Below are positions 1-5,397 of a DNA stretch of 5,397 nt, one piece after another; position 1 is the stretch's first letter, and every line of letters begins with the position of its first letter. Made by a program: the position numbers and the translations under genes. Location: assembly GCA_937864995.1 (NCBI GenBank), contig CALMDL010000217.1:1-5397 (forward strand). The letters are read 5' to 3'. Source of the stretch: an uncultured Candidatus Altimarinota bacterium (GTDB lineage Bacteria > Patescibacteriota > Gracilibacteria > BD1-5 > UBA6164). The notes under the pieces are model-generated. The model made no database searches. It saw only the letters and a program-made list of their open reading frames with translations, and had not been told where the DNA came from.

Positions 1-34
1 AATAGGTAGTGCATTATATAACTAAAACTAAAAT
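1..34. other. Short upstream flank; end of an upstream gene not resolvable
   Basis: AT-rich leader before the NIF3-like gene. A TAA at 29-31, in frame with that gene, fixes its start at the ATG at 35. In another plus frame, seven codons (2-22) run into a TAA at 23-25; they could be the tail of an upstream gene, but seven codons identify nothing. TATAAC at 17-22 resembles a -10 box, but too little upstream sequence is present to look for a -35 box. No Shine-Dalgarno sequence is visible. Confidence 0.3.
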
Positions 35-811
35 ATGAACAAAAAAGAATTAGTATCTTATTTAGATGAATATTTAAAAATATCTGATTTTAAAGATACA
101 TCTAAAAATGGTTTACAAGTTGATAGTGAAAAAGTAGATATCAAAAAGATATGATATGCAGTTGATGCTAATACTTATATTTTTGATAAAGCAAAAGAAG
201 AATGAGTTGATATGGTTTTAACACATCATGGTATATTTTGGTGATTTGAACAAGCTCTTATTGGTATACCATATGAAAGAGCTAAAAAACTTATTAAAAA
301 TGATATTTCTCTTTATTCTTGTCATTTGCCTCTTGATGCACATAGGGAAGTATGAAACAATATAGGTTTAACTCATGCTTTTATAAATATGTTTTGATTA
401 CAAGAATGAGAATATGAAATACAAGATTTTTGAATGTATCATTGAGTAAGTATTTGATATGGAATTAGATTTAAACATAAAGTTCATATTTCAAATTTGG
501 TAACTCCATATGCAGAAATGATGCAATTAACAAAGAGACTTTTTAATTTTTGAAAAAAAGAATATATAACTAGTGTTGCATTTGTTTCATGATGAGCATT
601 GAGTAATGTTAAAGAAGCATTTGAAAAAGGTTATGATGTTTTTGTTACATGAGAATGAGCACATTATGAAATGACTTTTGCAAAAGAATTATGACAAAGT
701 ATTTTGATTTGAGGTCATTATGAAACAGAAAAAATATGACCAAAATTACTTGCATATCACCTAAGAGATAAATTTGGAATAGAAATAGTCTATTTAGATG
801 AAAAATATTAA
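35..811 (+). CDS. NIF3/YbgI-like dinuclear metal-binding protein
   Basis: A complete 258-aa frame when TGA is read as glycine. It matches the NIF3 family (E. coli YbgI type, often annotated 'GTP cyclohydrolase 1 type 2 / Nif3-like'), cytosolic proteins forming toroidal hexamers with a two-metal site in each subunit; the physiological reaction is unsettled. The expected ligands are all visible: H64 and H65 in THHG, D101 in HLPLDAH (97-103), and H228 and E232 in GHYETE (227-232). Other family landmarks are NGLQV (25-29), GNN (107-109), SGG (185-187) and TGE (205-207). Length is close to the 247 aa of E. coli YbgI, so the large insert domain of some homologues is absent. Seventeen of 25 glycines are TGA, including G107, G186 and G206 at family-conserved positions; W69 is TGG. 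The ATG at 35 is the only start after the in-frame TAA at 29-31. The family assignment is firm; the substrate is unknown. Confidence 0.95.
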
Positions 812-841
812 AAAAGATTAACTTTTAAGTTAATCTTTTTT
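810..841. terminator. Bidirectional intrinsic terminator between convergent genes
   Basis: A perfect inverted repeat of 15 bp per arm (810-824 and 827-841) around a two-base TT centre. The core AAGATTAACTT pairs with AAGTTAATCTT. Seven Ts (836-842) follow on the plus strand and six Us would follow on the minus-strand transcript, so the hairpin can stop transcription from both sides. The stop codon of the NIF3-like gene (809-811) lies at the stem base, and the stop of the minus-strand gene (841-843) starts at its other end. The stem holds only two G-C pairs, as expected for such an AT-rich genome. Confidence 0.8.
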
Positions 842-1401
842 TATATGTTTTTCCAAGATTTAAATTCTCATTTTCACGAAATAACAAGATATAAGTGATA
901 AGGAGTTTTTATAATTCATGCTCAAATTTGATATAATGCATCTATTATTGAAATAATAGAATTAGCTGTTCATAAACTAAATCATAAAATATGTTCATGC
1001 ATATATTTTGGATTTTTAGCTCTATCAATAAGCTTTTTAGGTAGATAATTTTCTAAATTATTTTTTATATCATCAATATTTACAATTTTTTCTATATCAT
1101 CTTTTAAAATTTTAATTTCTATTTTGGAAGCATTTTCTATTATTTCCTGAGCTCATTTTAATATTAAAAATAATTTTTCTAATTCATTATTATTAAGCTT
1201 GTTTAAAGTTTCACTTCATTTTTCTTTTATTTCATCTTTTAAGTCTGAAATTCACTCTAAAGTTTTGTTTCTAATAAGTGATAATGCTTCTTTTTTTTGA
1301 ATATTAAATTTTCTTGAAATCTCATTTGCAAGATTTTCAAGCATTATTTTTTGGCTTATTTCTTCTTTTTCTTTTAATATTCAAGCATTATTTTTTTCCA
1401 T
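841..1401 (-). CDS. Unrecognised 186-aa protein with hydrophobic C-terminal region
   Basis: A complete 186-aa frame in the TGA = Gly code, hidden from standard-code gene finders by ten in-frame TGAs. I do not recognise the family. Residues 1-130 are highly charged and Lys/Glu-rich with a helical look and possible coiled-coil stretches (roughly 8-36 and 50-120). Residues 138-176 are mostly hydrophobic with small residues (LGFSLGTANSIISIIDALYQ, then IGAGII), and the protein ends in a basic Gly/Lys tail (SGKGEFKSWKNI). This suggests membrane attachment through the C-terminus, perhaps as one or two helices, with the charged part in the cytoplasm; that is inference. All ten glycines are TGA and none is GGN; the single Trp is TGG. 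Its ATG lies 9 bp after the stop of the upstream TPR gene, so the two are very probably co-transcribed. No Shine-Dalgarno sequence is visible. The frame is near certain; function is unknown. Confidence 0.85.
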
Positions 1402-1410
1402 ATTTTTAAA

Positions 1411-2904
1411 TTAATCAGTATTTTTTGGAATTTGTCCTAAAAAGTATTTAGTTGTTTCACTATATTCATTATTTCTATCTAAACTTATAGCTTTTTTAAA
1501 TGTTTTTTCTGCTTCACTATAATTTTGTTTTTTTAACTCAAAGATTCATTTTACCATTATAATCATAGGACTATCTTTATTTATTTCAAGTGCTTTCTTA
1601 ATATTATTTTCTATTACATTTAATTGAAAATCAGTTAAATTTTCTTTTTGTAACATTATCCAAGAATTATATCCATAAAATAATTCAGAATCTTTGTATT
1701 TTAATTTTGCTATATCACTATATTTTAAAGCAGTTTCAAAATCATCATTTATTATGTGATAGTAAATTGCTAAATTATAATCATTTATATTTAATTCTTT
1801 GTCTTTTGAGTCAATTAATTCTTTAAAAGTTGAAAGCATTTTTTCAGTATTATTAAGTTCATAATATATAAATATTAATCTTCTTCTAATATCATTTAAA
1901 TCTTTGTATCATACTTTTATTGCTTTATTATAGTGAATAACACTAAGCAATTTTTCATTTAATTTTTCATATACTCTAGCTAAAAAATAACTAGCTTCAG
2001 CATCTGTAGATTCTGCTTTGTTATATTCTATCAAAAAATCTTTAGCATCTTTATACATTCATAATTCATATGCACTTTTAGCGGCTATTTTTAAAATTGG
2101 TTTATAATTTTGATTTTGACTTAAAATAGTTTTTGATGTTTCAAGTGCAATAAAATAACTTCAATTTTGATAAAATGCTCATGTAACAAGAGCAGCTTTA
2201 TATGTTAAATCATCAATTTGAAAGTTATAATAATTTGTAAATGCATTTTCTACATTTTGAATGTAAGCTGAATTTTGAGAAACTCAAGTTCATGTTTGAG
2301 ATGTATTTTTTTGTTTATCAAAATATTCTTGAAATCCTAATCTACATTTTGAAAAATCATTTATACAAATAAGTGAGTTTTTATAATAAAAATTTTCTTC
2401 TTTTGATAATTGTAAACTATCAATTTCCTTATTTAGATTTTCTAAACTTCAAGTTCAATTATAATTAGAATTTATTAAACTTAGGACAGCTTTTGTTTTA
2501 TCTAAATTTTGGTATGTTTTTATGTTTTTATAATAATTGTAAGCATCACCATATTTATTTAATTCATAGTATATATTTCATATTTTTAAATTTACTTCTC
2601 TATCAGTAGGAACTTCTTTATATACTTTTAAATATTGATTTAGTGCTGTTGTATATTCCATATTTTCAAAATACATATCCGCTTTTGTAATCAATCATTT
2701 TAGAGATATTTTTTTCTTTAGAACTTCAAGTCTTTCATTTGCTTTATTTATTCATTCTTTTCAATTTAGCTCATCAGGAGAATACTCTTCATTTAATAAT
2801 TCGTTATATTTTTTTTCTTTTCATTCCATATAATTGTATCAATATGTTGCTATTCATCATACAAATATAAGTCCTACTATGACTATAATTATTCTACTTT
2901 TCAT
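1411..2904 (-). CDS. Membrane-anchored tetratricopeptide-repeat protein
   Basis: A complete 497-aa frame in the TGA = Gly code. Residues 4-22 form one N-terminal hydrophobic helix (IIIVIVGLIFVGGIA) after a short basic start, with no obvious lipobox. It is most likely an uncleaved anchor that places the rest outside the cytoplasmic membrane. The remainder is helical with TPR-like pairs showing the A/Y/A spacing, approximately at 66-99, 103-130, 236-266, 269-298, 301-334, 337-365, 375-405 and 444-477. The clearest are DAEASYFLARVYEKLNEKLL (301-320) and the last, ending EAEKTFKKAISLD. TPR proteins scaffold protein complexes; no partner can be named. Two cysteines only, C180 and C187, could form a disulfide outside the cell. 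Seventeen of 22 glycines are TGA. The start is the ATG at 2904-2902, just before the anchor; it has an A-rich leader and no Shine-Dalgarno sequence. It is the first gene of a likely operon with the 186-aa gene. Confidence 0.9.
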
Positions 2905-2931
2905 TTTTATTTTGTTATTAATATTTATCAA

Positions 2932-2959
2932 ATTTTATGTTTTAGGCCCTTTTTGTAAA
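2932..2959 (-). promoter_or_regulatory. Candidate promoter for the TPR / 186-aa operon
   Basis: On the minus strand, a -35-like TTTACA (complement of 2954-2959; 5 of 6 matches to TTGACA) is followed after 16 bp by TAAAAT (complement of 2932-2937; 5 of 6 matches to TATAAT). Transcription would start roughly 20 bases before the ATG at 2904. The spacer contains GGGCC, one of the few GC-rich spots in the gap. Chance matches are common in AT-rich DNA, so this is a candidate only. Confidence 0.45.
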
Positions 2960-2973
2960 GAAAATTTAAATTA

Positions 2974-2987
2974 TTTGTATTTACAAA
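2974..2987. repeat. Small inverted repeat, possible operator
   Basis: TTTGTA-TT-TACAAA is a perfect 6-bp inverted repeat with a 2-bp spacer, overlapping the candidate -35 box of the flippase gene. A further TTTGTAAA at 2953-2960 is inverted relative to TTTACAAA at 2980-2987, so the element occurs three times within 35 bp. It could be a regulator site, or simply the paired -35 regions of two divergent promoters. Short AT palindromes also arise by chance here. Confidence 0.3.
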
Positions 2988-3007
2988 GAAATAAATTAGA
3001 TTAAACT
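2980..3007 (+). promoter_or_regulatory. Candidate promoter for the flippase gene
   Basis: TTTACA at 2980-2985 (5 of 6 to TTGACA), 16 bp, then TAAACT at 3002-3007 (4 of 6 to TATAAT). The leader would be about 25 bases. An alternative -10 box, TATAAA at 3029-3034, lies only 5 bp before the GTG and would give a nearly leaderless transcript, but I see no good -35 box at the right distance from it. Confidence 0.35.
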
Positions 3008-3039
3008 AGAAAAAATAATTTATTAATTTATAAAAAATC

Positions 3040-4521
3040 GTGTTAAAAAAAATCGCAAGTAATACTTTTTCTCAAATTTTATCAAAAGTTGTAACAGCCA
3101 TAATTGCCATATTTTTAATAAGTATTTTAACTAATTATCTATCAGTTGAAATGTACTGACTTTATTCAAAAATTTATAATTATACTTGAATTTTTGTTTT
3201 TTTAGCAGATCTATGACTTTATGCTATTTCAATTAGAGAAATATCAAATAATAAGGAAAATTCAAGTAAAATAGTTTGAAATGTAATGACTCTCAGGCTT
3301 ATTTTATGAATAATTATATTGTTTTTTTCTACTTTGCTTGCTTTTTTCTTACCTTGATATAATTCAAGTTTAGCTATTTTATCAATAATTATTGCTTCAC
3401 TTTTTACTATATTGCAATTGATAAATTCTTCAATTCTTTCATTAATGCAGGCAAATATGAAAATTGAATTTTCAGCTATTAGTTTAATTATTGCAAAAAT
3501 TGCAAATGTTTTTTTAATAGCATTTATTGCATATTTTTTGTACCCAAAAGAATTTATACAAGATTCAAATTATTTTTCACCTTTTTTATTTATAATTTGA
3601 GCATGAGTTATTTCTGTATTTATAAATACTTTACTTAATTATTTTTATGCTAAAAAAATAACTTCTATCAGATTTGAATTTGATTATGAATATATAAAAC
3701 ATCTTTTTAAAATATCACTTCCATATTGAGTAGCACTTTTTTTAAGTGTTGTTTATTTCAAAGTTGATGTTATTTTATTATCTCTTTTAGAATGACCAAA
3801 ATTATGAGATTTAAGTATAGCTTTATATAGTTTACCAATGAAAATAGTTGAAGTTTTAATGGTAATTTGATGATTTTATATGACTTCACTTTTACCAAGT
3901 TTAAGTTCATGATTTAAAGAAAATGACCATAATAAATTAATACACTTAACTGATATTTCATTTAAAATTTTATTTGCTTTTGCCTCTATTTTATTTGTAT
4001 GGTGAGTTTTATTTAGAGATTATATTATTAGAATAATTGCAAATGAAGATTATATAACAACAACTCATATTTATAATTCTAGTGATGCATTTTTGATAGT
4101 TTTTTTTGTTATACTTTTTTATTTTTTATCACTTGTTTTTATATATGTTTTGGTTGCTGCTGAAAAACAATCAAAACTTTTGAAAATTAATATTTTTATA
4201 ACTATTTTTAATATAGTTTGAAATATACTTTTGATTCCAAAATATAGTTTCATGTGAGCTTGAATTACTACACTTTTATCTCAAGTTTTGTTGTTTATTT
4301 TTTGATATTATCATACAAAGAAACTTATTAATTTTAAATTTCCTATTTTTTTTATAATTAGAGTTATATTATCATCAATAATTATATTTTGATTTTGATA
4401 TTATTTGATATCTTATTTTTCAAGATGATTATATTTTGATTTTATAGTATATTCTTTGATTATTTCCTTTATATTCATGTTTTATTACTTTTTTGAGTTT
4501 AAAAAAATATATAAAAAATAA
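3040..4521 (+). CDS. Wzx-type polysaccharide flippase (MOP superfamily)
   Basis: A complete 493-aa frame in the TGA = Gly code encoding a very hydrophobic polytopic membrane protein, with enough hydrophobic stretches for about 12-14 helices. The layout fits the O-antigen/polysaccharide flippases (RfbX/Wzx, Polysacc_synt type), which move lipid-linked sugar units to the outer face of the cytoplasmic membrane. Typical landmarks are an N-terminal IASNTFSQILSKVVTAIIAI (5-24), the early YGLYS (39-43), LADLGLYAISIREI (55-68), and the second-half start LPYGVALFLSVVYFKVDVIL (227-246) followed by IALYSLPMKIVEVL (260-273). All 22 glycines are TGA and none is GGN. The GTG start follows an in-frame TAA at 3031-3033; the next in-frame ATG would remove the first helix. 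No glycosyltransferase genes are adjacent, so the cargo is unknown. A MurJ-like role is less likely, but family profiles would have to decide. Confidence 0.88.
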
Positions 4522-4527
4522 AACATT

Positions 4528-4544
4528 GTTTTTTTCAAAAAAAC
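4528..4544. repeat. Short A/T palindrome after the flippase gene
   Basis: GTTTTTTTCAAAAAAAC is a perfect palindrome around one central C, starting 7 bp after the flippase stop. In RNA the loop would have to open to three or more bases. It may add to 3' end formation or mRNA stability before the main terminator. It may equally be low-complexity sequence. Confidence 0.35.
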
Positions 4545-4562
4545 TTGCATAAATAAAAAAAA

Positions 4563-4595
4563 ATTTTAGACTTTGGTTCTAAAATTATTTTTTTT
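4563..4595 (+). terminator. Intrinsic terminator of the flippase gene
   Basis: The arms ATTTTAGA (4563-4570) and TCTAAAAT (4578-4585) pair perfectly around the loop CTTTGGT. Nine Ts follow at 4587-4595, and an A-run (4554-4563) precedes the stem and can extend it with one mismatch. It lies about 40 bp after the flippase stop, which separates that transcript from the antiporter gene. Confidence 0.7.
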
Positions 4596-4600
4596 ATAAA
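4573..4600 (+). promoter_or_regulatory. Candidate promoter of the antiporter gene
   Basis: TATAAA at 4595-4600 resembles a -10 box, and TTGGTT at 4573-4578 is a weak -35 box 16 bp upstream. It overlaps the preceding terminator. The expected start site would fall at or next to the ATG at 4606, giving a leaderless or nearly leaderless transcript. The -35 match is poor, so confidence is low. Confidence 0.3.
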
Positions 4601-4605
4601 AAATT

Positions 4606-5397
4606 ATGGAAGCAGTAAGCTTTTTAACTCAAACTTTATCTTTATTAACTTTGTTAATAATTAGTTCATTTACTTATATTTTAAGTAAAAAAATAAATTT
4701 TCCTTATACTGTATTATTGGTATTTATTGGACTTTTATTAATCCCAATATCAAAAATAGAATTATTATCATTTATAAATGATTTTACACTAACTCCAGAT
4801 TTATTATTTTTTGTATTATTGCCAGTTTTACTTTTTGAAGCTGCATATAATATGAGTTATAGACAATTAATTATTAATTGGAAAACAATAACTTCATTAT
4901 CAGTTTTTTGATTAATAATTTCTTGATTTTTAATTGCATTTGCATTATTCTTTTTATTTCCATTTGTTTGATTACAAATCCCATTTTTAGTTTGTTTATT
5001 GTTTTGAGTATTGATTTCTGCCACAGATCCAGTAGCAGTATTATCTATATTTAAATCTCTTTGAGCACCAAGAAGACTTACTATTCTTTTTGAATGAGAA
5101 AGTTTATTCAATGATGGTACTGCAGTTGCAATGTTTCTAGTAGTTTTAGGACTAATTCTAGAATGATGAGATATTACAAGCTCTACTTTTGTAGAATGAA
5201 CTCTTAAATTTATTTCAATGGTTTGATGATGAATAATATTTTGAGGATTTACTTGAGTATTATTTAGTAAAGCTATTTGATATATAAAAAATAATGAAGA
5301 AGCTGAAATAGTTTTAACTATGCTTTTAGCACATATTACTTTTATATTTGCTGAAATGATAACTCATCATTTTCCATTTTTACCTATATCTTGAGTT
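4606..5397 (+). CDS. CPA1 (NhaP-type) Na+/H+ antiporter, N-terminal part
   Basis: The first 264 residues of a cation:proton antiporter, cut by the window edge; bacterial members usually have about 400 to over 500 residues. It would exchange Na+ (or K+) for protons across the cytoplasmic membrane, serving pH and sodium homeostasis. Family motifs are clear: LLPVLLFEAAYNM (71-83), ATDPVAVLSIFKSLGAPRRL (139-158) with D141 in the unwound transport helix, and FEGESLFNDGTAVA (162-175) with N169-D170, the ND pair of electroneutral CPA1 exchangers. Hydrophobic helices appear near 7-27, 33-49, 64-80, 96-118, 126-150, 168-186, 203-225 and 236-252. Sixteen of 20 visible glycines are TGA, and G164 of the EGES motif is one of them, which is strong proof of the code. 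W92 is TGG. No TGA occurs before codon 102, so standard-code annotation would give a false 101-aa protein. The ATG has no Shine-Dalgarno sequence but an A-run just upstream. Confidence 0.93.

Noticed and set aside
14..22. Promoter -10 box (TTATAT/TATAAC) for the NIF3-like gene
   Set aside because: AT-rich DNA produces such matches freely, and the -35 position is outside or at the edge of the window.
2..25. C-terminal seven codons of an upstream gene
   Set aside because: The frame is open only because the sequence is so short; nothing distinguishes a real gene end from chance.
1546..1839. Separate 97-aa minus-strand protein
   Set aside because: It is an internal piece, between TGA codons, of the 497-aa TPR frame.
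2905..3039. A small gene or structured RNA in the divergent gap
   Set aside because: The gap has several stops in all frames, no tRNA-like fold, and no G+C-rich stem apart from a lone GGCCC run.
3412..3600. Separate 62-aa plus-strand protein with a TTG start
   Set aside because: It is an internal, in-frame piece of the flippase bounded by a TGA glycine codon.
4857..5111. Minus-strand 84-aa open frame opposite the antiporter
   Set aside because: It is antisense to the conserved DPVAV and EGESLFND coding region, rich in Asn/Gln/Lys as expected of a shadow frame, and without a recognisable domain.
35..5397. Genes riddled with stops, as if the region were decayed pseudogenes
   Set aside because: The only internal stops are TGA; TAA and TAG are absent from all five frames, lengths fit the families, and motifs are intact once TGA is read as glycine.
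35..5397. Mycoplasma-type code with TGA = Trp
   Set aside because: It would put Trp in place of invariant glycines (FEGESLFND, GNN, SGG) and make proteins very Trp-rich. True Trp positions use TGG.

Overview
The window comes from a very AT-rich bacterium that reads UGA as glycine (genetic code 25). This points to the candidate phyla Absconditabacteria (SR1) or Gracilibacteria (BD1-5/GN02). The evidence is direct. With the standard code, every gene here is broken by many in-frame TGA codons. With TGA read as Gly, five long uninterrupted frames appear, and TGA falls exactly where known families have conserved glycines (the FEGESLFNDG motif of the antiporter, the metal-site glycines of the NIF3 protein). 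Tryptophan is always TGG, and TGG and TGA sit side by side at 245-250, which argues against the mycoplasma code (TGA = Trp). I cannot separate the two phyla from this window.

Layout. Bases 1-34 are the end of whatever lies upstream. 35-811 (+) encodes a complete NIF3/YbgI-like dinuclear metal protein of 258 aa. A perfect AT hairpin (810-841) ends this gene and also the convergent minus-strand pair. That pair is read from about 2930 towards 841: a membrane-anchored TPR protein of 497 aa (1411-2904), then, 9 bp later, an unrecognised 186-aa protein with a hydrophobic C-terminal part (841-1401). The 135-bp gap 2905-3039 separates this pair from the plus-strand genes and holds candidate divergent promoters with matching TTTACAAA -35 regions. 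3040-4521 (+) is a Wzx-type polysaccharide flippase of 493 aa starting at GTG. After a terminator, 4606-5397 (+) is the N-terminal 264 residues of a CPA1 (NhaP-type) Na+/H+ antiporter cut by the window edge.

How they fit together. The flippase, the antiporter and the anchored TPR protein all act at the cytoplasmic membrane or cell envelope, but nothing shows that they form one pathway. The TPR/186-aa pair is the only likely two-gene operon and the least explained part of the window. No tRNA, rRNA, CRISPR array, insertion sequence or phage gene is visible. I see no convincing new multi-gene system. The unusual features are the heavy use of UGA for glycine (82 of 99 glycines by my count), near-absence of CpG (6 in the window), absence of CGN arginine codons, and absence of Shine-Dalgarno sequences before the starts.
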